Below are positions 38,426 through 46,300 of a DNA stretch of 56,506 bases, one piece after another; the stretch's first letter is position 1; every line of letters starts with the position of its first letter. The notes beneath the pieces were generated by a model. That model searched no databases, was not told where the DNA came from, and worked only from the letters and a program-made list of their open reading frames with translations. The position numbers and the translations under genes are program-made. Source of the stretch: Spirochaetota bacterium (GTDB lineage: Bacteria; Spirochaetota; Spirochaetia; Treponematales; Treponemataceae); contig JAEWMY010000061.1 of the NCBI GenBank assembly GCA_023393015.1, positions 1 to 56,506 of the forward strand, in the 5' to 3' direction.

Positions 38426-39294
38426 TGGCGCGCCGTCCCGCCCGCGTCTACGACGCGGATTCGCGGAGCGATCCCGATTTTCCGCGGCTCGACGTAGGGG
38501 AGTTTTTCCGCTTTCCCGACCCGGAGGACGCGTGCGGGACCGTCGTGGCCGTCGGAGGAAACCTGTCTCCCGGAATGCTCGTGTCCGCGTACGCGCAGGG
38601 CATATTTCCCTGGTTCAACGACGACGACCCGCTGTACTGGCAGTCGCCCGATCCCCGTTTCGTGATACTTCCCGGATCGTTCCGCGTTCCCTCGCGGCTC
38701 GCGCGTTTCGTTCGCAAGCGTCCGTTCGACATCCGGGTGGACACCTCGTTCGAGCGGGTCATTTCGTATTGCTCGCTCGTGTCGCGCGAAGGCCAGGACG
38801 GAACGTGGATCACCGACGACATGCTCGAAGCATACGTGGCGCTTCATCGCGAGGGTCTCGCGCATTCCGTCGAGGCGTGGCGGGACGGGGATCTTGTCGG
38901 CGGTTTTTACGGCGTGTCGATGGGCGGCGTTTTTTTCGGCGAATCGATGTTCACGCGGGCAAGCGACGCCGCGAAGGCCGCGTTCGCCGCGTTCGCGCCG
39001 TACTTTTTCTCGGAAATGGGCGGAAGGCTGATCGATTCGCAGGTGTACACCGATCATATCGCGAGATTCGGTGGCATGAACGTCTCGCGGGACGCGTATC
39101 TCAGGATGCTCGACCGGGCCCTCGCCGGATTGCCGGCCGACAGGGAATCGACGGGTAGTGATCCGCGGCCGTTATGCGGCGTTGACGGCAGATTCGAATC
39201 CGTCGCCCGCTCGCTTGAGTCGAGTCGTTCCCTGTGGAAAGCCGACATGCTTACGCGGGCGACGTTTCCTGCCATCGGTTCAGAAGCCAAATGA
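38425..39294 (+). CDS. aat: Leucyl/phenylalanyl-tRNA-protein transferase
   Basis: Adds Leu or Phe from tRNA to proteins with N-terminal Arg or Lys, creating ClpS-recognised degrons, 289 aa. It shows VVAVGGNLSPGMLVSAYAQG, IFPWF, YWQSPDPRFVILP and the diagnostic GGFYGVSMGGVFFGESMF. The C-terminus is about 50 residues longer than usual. Its ATG overlaps the clpA stop (TGATG). The last 44 bases overlap the convergent TPR gene. With clpS and clpA it forms a complete N-degron operon. Confidence 0.95.
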   Translation: MARRPARVYDADSRSDPDFPRLDVGEFFRFPDPEDACGTVVAVGGNLSPGMLVSAYAQGIFPWFNDDDPLYWQSPDPRFVILPGSFRVPSRLARFVRKRPFDIRVDTSFERVISYCSLVSREGQDGTWITDDMLEAYVALHREGLAHSVEAWRDGDLVGGFYGVSMGGVFFGESMFTRASDAAKAAFAAFAPYFFSEMGGRLIDSQVYTDHIARFGGMNVSRDAYLRMLDRALAGLPADRESTGSDPRPLCGVDGRFESVARSLESSRSLWKADMLTRATFPAIGSEAK

Positions 39295-41776
39295 CTCCCT
39301 GATCGATGAGTTTGAGGGAAGAACCGCAAGTCTTGCATCGGAACCGGCCGTCGTCGTCGAGCGTTTCTCTCGCGCATCCGATGCAGTAATGACGTTCGCA
39401 TACGGGGCACGTTCCCGCCGGCAGGTCGTCGGGCGGTTGGTCGGTGATCCTCAGAGATCCCTGCGGGGGGATGTCTTTCGGGACGCGCCATGTCCGTCCG
39501 CATTCCGCGCAGGCGAGCGGATAGGTCCCCGCGTCGAGAATGTCCCGCTCGACTTCGAGGGCCCGCTCCTCGAACCCGGCCTCTCGTAGTCTCTTCGCCG
39601 TATCCGACGCCTTCGCCTGTCTGCCCGTCGTCATGTACACGCCGCACAACTCGGAGAGAAGGTCGGGATCGTCCCCGAATTCGGCGAGGCCCTGTTGCAG
39701 CGAGACCTCGGCTCGCGCGAATTCGCCCTTTCGTGTCGCGAGAAACGCGATGAGCAGGTATATCCTCGCGGACGGTTCGATCTCGTGCGCTCGGCCCAGG
39801 AGGTCGTCGGCCTCGTTGATCAAGTCGAGCTCGATACAGTTCGCGGCCCGGTCGGCGAGAAGCTCCGGGTCGAACGGACGCCGGTGCAGGGCTTCCCGAT
39901 ACCATTCCTCCGCATCCTCGTTTCGGCCGTCCTCCACGAGGAGGTTCGCGCCCGCGTGAAGCGCGTCGGCGTCGTTCTTGTCGAATGTCCGCAGCGCCTC
40001 GTCGAGCCTTCCCTGCCGTCGGCGCGCTTCGGCGAAGTTGACGAGTATGTCGAGCTCTCCCGGCAAAAGGGAGCGGGCTCTCGTCAGGAACGCGTCTGCC
40101 GAGGCGACGTCGTTCCTGTCGAGAGCGGCGAGCGCCGCCAGGTTGTGGGCCCATCCCGAGTCCGGGTCCTTCTCGAGCGCGAGGGCGATTTCGCCATCGG
40201 CGTCCCTTCCCTCGTTGAAAAGCGTCTCCGCGAGCCTGAAGCGATAGAGTCCGCAGTCGGGCTCGAGTTCGGTCGCGCGGGTAAGCGCGTCGATCGCGGC
40301 GTCGGCGTCACCGCGGTCCCTGAGTATCATCCCGTGCAGGTAGTAGTCGGCCGAATCCCCGCTTCCGCCCGAGATCGCCGCGGCAAGCGCCTCCTCGGCG
40401 CCCTCTTCGTCGTCGATCGCGTAAAGGTATTTTCCCCGCGCTCCGAGAACCCTGACGTCGTCGGGTCGAGCCTCGGAAAGGAGCCGTACCGTGTCGCCGA
40501 GGTCGTCCGTTTCGTTCGACGAGAGAAAGGCCCTGGACGCCTTGAGCCATGATTCCACGGCGCTCTCCGTGTCGCCGGAGAGGGACCATTCGGTGCCCGC
40601 GTGAAGGAAGAAGAGTCCTTGGTCGGGAGCGATCGCGCCGGCGCGTTCGTACGCCGCGGCGGCGTCGGCGTGGCGGCCCTTCCAGTGCAGGAGATGGCCT
40701 TCGATGTTGGAAAGGAACGCCGATGACTCGATCGGCTCTCGGGGAAGCCCCGCGAGCAGGGCGTCAAGCGCGGCAAATTCGGCCCGGTAGTAGAGAATGC
40801 CCGCGAGTTCCGCGACCGCGTCCGCCCCGCCGCCGGAGAGTTCGAGCGCGGAGCGCGCGTATCCCTCGGCCTCGGTAACGAGCCGTTGCGCGAGGCATAT
40901 CCTCGACGCGAGAAGCAGTTCCCTCACGGTCGCCTCCCGGCCGTTCCAGGCCTTTCGGAGTTCGACGAGGGCGGGGACGTGACGTCCCATGGCTGACCAT
41001 GTCTCGGCGAGCGCGACGTGCGCCTCCGCCGGAACGGGAAGATACTGGTTCCAGCGGGTATATATCGCCTCGACGTCGAGGGGGCGCGACTCCACGGCGA
41101 AGGAGGTTATCCGCGCCGAGGCCGATTCTTCGCGGCCCCACAGTTGCCCCGCGACGGCGACGTTGCCCGCCGCCTGAATCGTGTCGTCCTCGCATTCCGC
41201 GACCCATCGGTCGTTTACCGTAATCGTGACGCTCGTGTCCCTGACGATGACGCGGAGAGAGACGTCGTCGCCCTCCGCGGCCGCCGTCTCGGTCCAGCCG
41301 AGCACGGGAAGGGGCGTGCCGTTGACTACGGCGTCCATGCGCGCGTATCCGCGGTCCGAGACGAGAACGCTGTAGAAGGTCGAATCGTTGATATGCCTGA
41401 ACAGCACGCCGAAGGCTCCCGTACCGGCCGTCGGGGACGCGTCGTCGTTCCCGCTCGCGGTTTCGCCGGCCTTCCCGCTCGCGGTTTCGCCCGGTTTGTG
41501 GCTGAATCGCGTTTCGATAACCGCGTTCTTGTAGCGATAGAGGGGATTCACCGTCCACGCGTAGACGTTCTTTCTCGACAGGGTCAGGACGAGTCCTTCC
41601 TCGTCTATCGTCGTATCGTATCCCTCTCCCGATTCCTCACCGAAGCGGACGTCGCCGTCTGCGAAGTCCGTTACCCAGAGTTCTTCCATTATTTCGTCGG
41701 GATCGATCGGCGTCTCTTGTCGTTTCGAGAGCAAACGTTTCAGAAATCTCAGCATGGCGAATTTAAAGTACCCCAT
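39251..41776 (-). CDS. LamG-like, TPR and zinc-ribbon protein
   Basis: 841-residue protein without signal peptide and with an unusual domain order. Residues about 35-230 look like a concanavalin/LamG-type beta sandwich (YRYKNAVIETRFSH, GAFGVLFRHINDSTFYSVLV). Residues about 240-770 are TPR-like helical repeats rich in Ala, Glu and Asp. The C-terminus has three or four cysteine pairs (CAECG, CPVCERHYCIGC, CKTCG), a double zinc ribbon. TPRs suggest a scaffold; the function is unknown. The start could be ATG 41776, overlapping the upstream acetyltransferase gene, or ATG 41755. Its 3' end overlaps aat by 44 bases. Confidence 0.8.
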   Translation of the reverse strand: MGYFKFAMLRFLKRLLSKRQETPIDPDEIMEELWVTDFADGDVRFGEESGEGYDTTIDEEGLVLTLSRKNVYAWTVNPLYRYKNAVIETRFSHKPGETASGKAGETASGNDDASPTAGTGAFGVLFRHINDSTFYSVLVSDRGYARMDAVVNGTPLPVLGWTETAAAEGDDVSLRVIVRDTSVTITVNDRWVAECEDDTIQAAGNVAVAGQLWGREESASARITSFAVESRPLDVEAIYTRWNQYLPVPAEAHVALAETWSAMGRHVPALVELRKAWNGREATVRELLLASRICLAQRLVTEAEGYARSALELSGGGADAVAELAGILYYRAEFAALDALLAGLPREPIESSAFLSNIEGHLLHWKGRHADAAAAYERAGAIAPDQGLFFLHAGTEWSLSGDTESAVESWLKASRAFLSSNETDDLGDTVRLLSEARPDDVRVLGARGKYLYAIDDEEGAEEALAAAISGGSGDSADYYLHGMILRDRGDADAAIDALTRATELEPDCGLYRFRLAETLFNEGRDADGEIALALEKDPDSGWAHNLAALAALDRNDVASADAFLTRARSLLPGELDILVNFAEARRRQGRLDEALRTFDKNDADALHAGANLLVEDGRNEDAEEWYREALHRRPFDPELLADRAANCIELDLINEADDLLGRAHEIEPSARIYLLIAFLATRKGEFARAEVSLQQGLAEFGDDPDLLSELCGVYMTTGRQAKASDTAKRLREAGFEERALEVERDILDAGTYPLACAECGRTWRVPKDIPPQGSLRITDQPPDDLPAGTCPVCERHYCIGCARETLDDDGRFRCKTCGSSLKLIDQGVIWLLNRWQETSPA
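41448..41491. repeat. 20-bp direct repeat inside the TPR gene
   Basis: TTCCCGCTCGCGGTTTCGCC occurs at 41448-41467 and 41472-41491, spacing 24 (in frame). It codes the repeated GETASG segment within a surface loop of the LamG-like domain. Confidence 0.85.
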
Positions 41777-42608
41777 TACCGCTTGATCTGTCTATGGAAA
41801 AGCGTACGAGGTCCCGCGCGAGAAAGAGGCGGAATTCGCCCGTTCCTCCGGGTATCGGACCTCGGAGAATCCTGTCCGGCGCGGTCCGTTCGAAGGCGTC
41901 GCCCGTTTCGGCGAAGGACTCCGCGTCGAAGACGATATCCTCCCACGAACGGCATCGCGCGCGGCGGAACGGGGGAAACCCCCATCGCGTGACGGCCCTG
42001 CACGTGACCCGTCCGGCGTCTTCCGCGCCGGCTCGCGCGTATTCGCCAAGGTGGAGGAGCGTCGCCGTCTCGTAGCCGACTCCGAGCAGCAGGACGAGCG
42101 CGGGAGCTTCGGCGATTCTACCCGCGGGAGAGCGGGGTCCGAGCCCGGTTCCGGGACGGTGTCCCGAAAGAAGACGGCGCGCGCGCGGACCCTCGGCGCA
42201 GAACGAGAGGAGGGGGTGAGCCGAACGACGAACGCGTGACCCCGTCCTGAAGAGCTCCGCAATCGCCCCCATTCCCGCGCAGGGCGTTGTTCTGGGCTCG
42301 AACTCGACGGGCGGTGGAGGGTCCGTATCGCCTGTCGAAGAGGGTTCCGGACGGGCGGGGACGTCCGAGTGGGCGGGCATGACGACGGTCATGTCGCGAT
42401 CCCGAGCCGCGCGCCTGAGGGCCTCGAGGACGGTCGCGGCCCCGAGCGGTACGTGACCGAAGGCGGATAGCGCGGAGTGCACCATGATGACCGGCCGAGC
42501 CGGCAGCCGCCCGTCGGGAAAGAGCCGTCCGGACTCGTCAAAAAGAGAGGAAAAAAAAACGACTAAATTGTTGAAAAAAGAAACAAATCCCTCTCGATTT
42601 ACTTCCAT
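41763..42608 (-). CDS. AAC(3)-family N-acetyltransferase
   Basis: 281-residue member of the aminoglycoside 3-N-acetyltransferase family (AAC(3)/YokD). Family landmarks are VIMVHSALSAFGHVPLGAAT, TTPCAGMGAIAELFRTGSRV, RRSAHPLLSFCAEGP and LLLGVGYETATLLHLGEY. Members transfer acetyl from CoA to an amine; some inactivate gentamicin-type drugs, many have no known drug substrate. The N-terminal 30 residues are hydrophobic and AT-rich, with a nine-A run (42552-42560), so a start or frame slip there is possible. No clear Shine-Dalgarno precedes ATG 42608. Confidence 0.8.
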   Translation of the reverse strand: MEVNREGFVSFFNNLVVFFSSLFDESGRLFPDGRLPARPVIMVHSALSAFGHVPLGAATVLEALRRAARDRDMTVVMPAHSDVPARPEPSSTGDTDPPPPVEFEPRTTPCAGMGAIAELFRTGSRVRRSAHPLLSFCAEGPRARRLLSGHRPGTGLGPRSPAGRIAEAPALVLLLGVGYETATLLHLGEYARAGAEDAGRVTCRAVTRWGFPPFRRARCRSWEDIVFDAESFAETGDAFERTAPDRILRGPIPGGTGEFRLFLARDLVRFSIDRSSGNGVL

Positions 42609-42660
42609 TTTTTGTACGACTCCGCTACACTCGGGATAGCGACATAGTACAGGAGTTCAC

Positions 42661-44022
42661 ATGGCATTTCCACCTGATTTCGTATGGGGCGCGGCAACCG
42701 CGGCGTATCAAATTGAGGGTGCCTGGGATGAGGACGGAAAATCCCGTTCCATTTGGGACGTCTTCTCGTCCGAGCCGGGAAAAACGTATAACGGCGATAC
42801 CGGAAAGGTCGCCTGCGATCATTATCACCGGTACAAGGAAGACGTCGCCCTGATGAAGGAGATAGGCCTTCCTTCCTACCGGTTTTCCGTGGCATGGCCC
42901 CGCGTCATCCCCGCCGGAAGAGGCGCGATCAACGAGAAGGGTCTCGATTTCTATTCCCGTCTCGTCGACGAACTCCTGGCCGCTGGCATCGATCCCTGGT
43001 GTACCCTCTATCATTGGGATTTACCGCATGTCCTCCAGCTCGAGGGCGGCTGGTGCAACCCCGTGATATCCGACGCCTTCGCCGAGTATTCAACCGCCGT
43101 CGTGAAGAAACTCGGCGACAGGGTTTCGAACTGGATGACCTTCAACGAGCCCCAGTGCTTCCTCGGCATGTCGCTCCTGCAGGGCGTGCAGGCTCCCGGG
43201 TACAAACTTCCGCAAACCGACGTCGTGAAGGCGGCGCATCACTCGCTCGTGGCGCACGGAAAGGCCGTCGACGCGTTGCGCGCTTTCGGCGGCGACCGGT
43301 TCCGGATCGGATACGTCCCGACAACCCAGGCGATGATTCCCGCGACGGAAAGTCCCGCGGACGTCGAGGCCGCTCGGCGCGCGTTTTTCTGTCACACGCC
43401 CGCGCGTCCCCTTTTCTGGACCATCTCCCTCTTTTCCGATCCCGTCTTCCTGGGTTCCTATCCCGACGACATACTCTCCGCGATCGGGCAAGACCTTCCC
43501 GCGGGATGGGAGAAAGACCTTCCGCTGATATCGCGAAAGCTCGATTTTTGCGGCGTGAACCTGTATTCGGGAAGGCACATCGGCGCCGACGCGAACGGGA
43601 ATCCCGTCGTCGGTTCTCAGAAGGCGGGGTTTCCGCAAACCGCCCTCAAATGGAACGTCGAGCCCGAAACCCTTCGATGGGGGCCGCGGTTCCTTTCCGA
43701 GCGGTACGGCCTTCCCGTCATCGTCACGGAAAACGGGCTCGCGCTCAGCGATTGGGTTCATCTCGACGGAAAGGTCCACGATCCCCAGCGGATCGACTTC
43801 ACGACCCGCTATCTGCTCGCGCTCGAGAAGGCGATCGAGGACGGAGCGAACATCGCCGGTTATTTCCATTGGAGCCTCATGGACAATTTCGAGTGGGCGG
43901 AAGGGTACAAGGAGCGGTTCGGGCTGATCCACGTCGATTTCGAGACGCAAAAACGGACGATAAAGGATTCGGGCTACTGGTACCGCGAGGTCGCGAAAAC
44001 CAACGGGGCGAGCCTCCACTGA
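42661..44022 (+). CDS. Beta-glucosidase, glycoside hydrolase family 1
   Basis: Retaining beta-glycosidase, 453 aa, cytoplasmic (no signal peptide). It begins MAFPPDFVWGAATAAYQIEG. The acid/base Glu163 lies in TFNEPQ and the nucleophile Glu357 in VTENGLAL; NFEWAEGYKERFGL near the C-terminus lines the sugar site. CAGGAG precedes the ATG. Likely substrates are cellobiose-type disaccharides or aryl glucosides; a phospho-sugar preference cannot be decided here. No sugar transporter is adjacent. Confidence 0.94.
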   Translation: MAFPPDFVWGAATAAYQIEGAWDEDGKSRSIWDVFSSEPGKTYNGDTGKVACDHYHRYKEDVALMKEIGLPSYRFSVAWPRVIPAGRGAINEKGLDFYSRLVDELLAAGIDPWCTLYHWDLPHVLQLEGGWCNPVISDAFAEYSTAVVKKLGDRVSNWMTFNEPQCFLGMSLLQGVQAPGYKLPQTDVVKAAHHSLVAHGKAVDALRAFGGDRFRIGYVPTTQAMIPATESPADVEAARRAFFCHTPARPLFWTISLFSDPVFLGSYPDDILSAIGQDLPAGWEKDLPLISRKLDFCGVNLYSGRHIGADANGNPVVGSQKAGFPQTALKWNVEPETLRWGPRFLSERYGLPVIVTENGLALSDWVHLDGKVHDPQRIDFTTRYLLALEKAIEDGANIAGYFHWSLMDNFEWAEGYKERFGLIHVDFETQKRTIKDSGYWYREVAKTNGASLH

Positions 44023-44035
44023 CCCGTCGGGCGGC

Positions 44036-45136
44036 TCAGAGCCACTTCTTTCGCTTGAAGAAGACGATGAGCGCGCCCGCTACGACCCCCATTCCGGCGA
44101 GCGCCGCGGGATATCCCCACGGCGCGCCTATCTCCGGCATGTGGACGAAGTTCATCCCGTAGACGCCGGCTATGAAGGTCAGCGGTATGAAGATCGTCGA
44201 GATGATCGTCAACACCTTCATCACCTCGTTCATCCTCGTCGACAGCGAGGAAAGGAAGACGTCCTGGATGCCCGAGGCGGTTTCGCGGTAATTGTCGAGC
44301 ACCTCGATGATCTGTATCGCGTTCTCGTGCAAGTCCCGAAGGAACGGCTCGAGGGCTTCGCCGAGGAGCGGCGTCTCCGCGTGCAGGAGCGCGCTGATCG
44401 AGTCCCTCACCGGCCAGAGTATCCGTCTCAAGTGATTGAGCTCGGATTTGAGGTTTTGCATTCCCCGCATGAACTGACGCGAGTCCCTCGCCGACACGCT
44501 TTCCTCCTCGAAGGTTTCGAGTTGCGTCCCCAACCGCTCCAGGACGGTGAAGTAGTTGTCGACGATAACGTCAAGGATGGCGTACAGCAGGTAGTCGGTT
44601 CCGGCACGTCTGAGCCTTCCGGTTCCCTTGATCCGCTCGCGGACCGGATCGAGGAACGTCCCCGGCGTTTCCTGGAAGGTGACTATCGCGTTCTCCGTGA
44701 GTATGACGCTGATCTGCTCGTACTCTACCGTGCCAAGGTCCCTCACGGTAATCATCTTCGCGATGACCAGGAGATAGTGCCCGAAGTCCTCGACCTTGGG
44801 CCGGTGTTTCGTGTTTACGATGTCCTCGGCCGTAAGCGGGTCGAGTTTCAGGTACCCGCACAGGCGCCGGTAGTCTTCCTGTCTCGCGAACCCGTTTACG
44901 TTGATCCAGTTTATCATGTCCGGATCCTGCATCAGGATGGTCTCTTCGAGGCTCTCGGGCGTAACCACGGAGGCCGTTGTCTGGTTGTACTGGATCAACG
45001 AGTAGGTCGCCTCGGCCGGTTCCCGGTCGCCGATGTAGATGGGCGTCCCGGGAGACGATCCGACGCTTTCGGAGCCGACGCTCTTGAAAATTGGCGTGAT
45101 GCGCCTGCGGCCCTGTTTTCTGTTCGTAACGCTCAT
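44036..45136 (-). CDS. corA: CorA-type magnesium/cobalt channel
   Basis: Divalent-cation channel, 366 aa. A large cytoplasmic domain with a long helix is followed by two C-terminal membrane segments; the pore signature YGMNF lies between them (FIAGVYGMNFVHMPE) and the basic end FFKRKKWL is typical. Start at ATG 45136. No Shine-Dalgarno is seen; TACTAT ends six bases before the ATG, so the mRNA is probably leaderless. Convergent with the beta-glucosidase gene, 13 bases apart. Confidence 0.93.
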   Translation of the reverse strand: MSVTNRKQGRRRITPIFKSVGSESVGSSPGTPIYIGDREPAEATYSLIQYNQTTASVVTPESLEETILMQDPDMINWINVNGFARQEDYRRLCGYLKLDPLTAEDIVNTKHRPKVEDFGHYLLVIAKMITVRDLGTVEYEQISVILTENAIVTFQETPGTFLDPVRERIKGTGRLRRAGTDYLLYAILDVIVDNYFTVLERLGTQLETFEEESVSARDSRQFMRGMQNLKSELNHLRRILWPVRDSISALLHAETPLLGEALEPFLRDLHENAIQIIEVLDNYRETASGIQDVFLSSLSTRMNEVMKVLTIISTIFIPLTFIAGVYGMNFVHMPEIGAPWGYPAALAGMGVVAGALIVFFKRKKWL

Positions 45137-45142
45137 ATACTC

Positions 45143-45172
45143 ATAGTAAGGGCCGCGCGCGAAACGGCGCAA
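45143..45172 (-). promoter_or_regulatory. Promoter for a leaderless corA mRNA
   Basis: Minus strand TTGCGC (45172-45167), 18-base spacer, TACTAT (45148-45143), six bases (GAGTAT), then ATG. The same spacing as at exoA and the phosphatidyltransferase pair. Confidence 0.5.
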
Positions 45173-45191
45173 GCCCGCGCGGGAGGAAACG

Positions 45192-45989
45192 ATGCGAAAA
45201 ACGACTTTAATCGGTATTCTGGCCGTCGCGGCCCTGTGCGCGTTCGCGATGTCGTGTACGACCTCTCCGTATCGGAACCGAGGGAGCCTCAGCGACGCCA
45301 TGGACAAGGCGCGCGACGATCACGAGGGCTCTCGTCGCGTGCCCGATCGCGCCCGGCCACCCGACTACGACAGTCCGCCCTATCGCGGAGCCGGTGACGG
45401 AGACTATGACGGAGATAATGACGTCGACTCCGGTTCGGCCGGCGGCGGTTCCGGGGTTTCCGACGTACGGTACGGGATTCGCGGTTCGACGGCGATACTC
45501 TCGTACGGAGATTGCGGCCCCGATTGGTCCGCCGACTTCGTCGTCTCCGCGAGCGGAGAGGGGGCCCTTTCCGGTGCCGTATTCGTCGGGCTTCGTTCGG
45601 TAGAGCCGAAGGCGGGGAGCGATCTCGACCTTTCGGTCGACGGCAACCTGTATTTCCTGCGCGCGGGGGTCGAGGCGACGTATCTTCCGATCCCGGAGAT
45701 GCGGGTGTTTTGCCCGTATCTTACCGGGGGACTCGGCGGCTTTCTCATGTTGTGGGAATACGAGAACACGATCATCGCCGGTTCAGAGCGGATCGATTCG
45801 GATACCCTCGGAGGCGTCCTCCTCTTTTGCGGGGTCGGTGTCTATCCCTACCGGGGCGAGCGTCTCCGCCTTTCGGTCGGGTTGACCCCCGAGGTGTATT
45901 TCTTCGGCTCGGTCACGAACGAAGGCTTCGATAACGATTATTTCTCGCCGATGACCTCGGTGAGCGTTCGTTTCGAGCTTCTGCTCTAA
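45192..45989 (+). CDS. Putative outer-membrane lipoprotein
   Basis: 265-residue exported protein, family not recognised. The signal peptide ends AFAMSC with Cys22 as lipid site. Residues about 25-90 are Asp/Arg/Gly/Pro-rich and low complexity (DYDGDNDVDSGSAGGG). The rest alternates glycine/aromatic beta-strands (AILSYGDCG, YLTGGLGGFLMLWEYE, LSVGLTPEVYFFGS) and ends SVRFELLL, like small outer-membrane beta-barrels. GGGAGGAAACG precedes the ATG. It may be a lipid-anchored surface or outer-membrane protein; function unknown. Confidence 0.75.
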   Translation: MRKTTLIGILAVAALCAFAMSCTTSPYRNRGSLSDAMDKARDDHEGSRRVPDRARPPDYDSPPYRGAGDGDYDGDNDVDSGSAGGGSGVSDVRYGIRGSTAILSYGDCGPDWSADFVVSASGEGALSGAVFVGLRSVEPKAGSDLDLSVDGNLYFLRAGVEATYLPIPEMRVFCPYLTGGLGGFLMLWEYENTIIAGSERIDSDTLGGVLLFCGVGVYPYRGERLRLSVGLTPEVYFFGSVTNEGFDNDYFSPMTSVSVRFELLL

Positions 45990-46073
45990 ATAAAAAGGCC
46001 GTCCTTTCGGACGGCCCGGTTTCACGCTGTATGGCAGCGTTCTGTTACTTAATACATTCCGTCCATTCCGCCC
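45988..46073 (-). pseudogene. Remnant of a second groEL 3' end with its terminator
   Basis: The 26 bases 46048-46073 are identical to 46300-46325, the last codons of groEL (Gly-Gly-Met-Asp-Gly-Met-Tyr-stop on the minus strand). Beyond the stop both copies have two hairpins and the same AAATAAAAAGGCC flank. The stems differ in sequence but stay paired: GGCCGTCC/GGACGGCC here against GGCCACCC/GGGTGGCC, and ACGCTG/CAGCGT against ATCGCTT/AAGCGAT. This looks like the 3' end of a lost or recombined groEL paralogue. Read on the minus strand it is still a terminator shape (A-run on the plus strand). Confidence 0.7.
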
Positions 46074-46077
46074 TATC

Positions 46078-46219
46078 ATGAGGTCGCGCGTGGCGCAACC
46101 TCATGGCGCCGAGCGGTAGGATCGACTGCGCGCGATACCGCGCGCTTCGGCGTTCCGCCTGCAGTGGAGAAAATCCCGGTAACGGGATTTTCTCCCGAAG
46201 AATTGGCACATGCCAATTC
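46078..46219. repeat. Cluster of four perfect hairpins
   Basis: Between the two groEL ends lie four inverted repeats in a row: ATGAGGT/ACCTCAT (46078-46104, with inner GCGC-GTG-GCGC); GCGCGCG-ATAC-CGCGCGC (46128-46145); GGAGAAAATCCCG-GTAA and its 13-bp complement (46066+100 to 46195, that is 46166-46195); and GAATTGGC-ACAT-GCCAATTC (46200-46219). Three have 4-base loops. No reading frame explains them. They may be remnants of palindromic repeats or a structured transcript. Confidence 0.75.
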
Positions 46220-46240
46220 GTCACGGAATGGGCAGCTCAA

Positions 46241-46267
46241 ATAAAAAGGCCACCCTTGCGGGTGGCC
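46241..46267 (-). terminator. groEL terminator
   Basis: On the minus strand GGCCACCC-GCAA-GGGTGGCC followed by TTTTTATTT. A second stem (ATCGCTT/AAGCGAT, 46274-46290) lies between it and the groEL stop. Confidence 0.85.
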
Positions 46268-46300
46268 CGGTTCATCGCTTGTTAAGCGATTTCTTTCAAC

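Noticed and set aside
45137..45307. A 57-residue N-terminal extension of CorA
   Set aside because: It overlaps the divergent lipoprotein start and signal peptide and lacks family similarity; ATG 45136 gives the normal CorA length.
45990..46240. Insertion element with a long target duplication between the groEL ends
   Set aside because: The flanking copies are not simple duplications: their stems differ by paired substitutions, which fits diverged paralogous ends better than a recent insertion.
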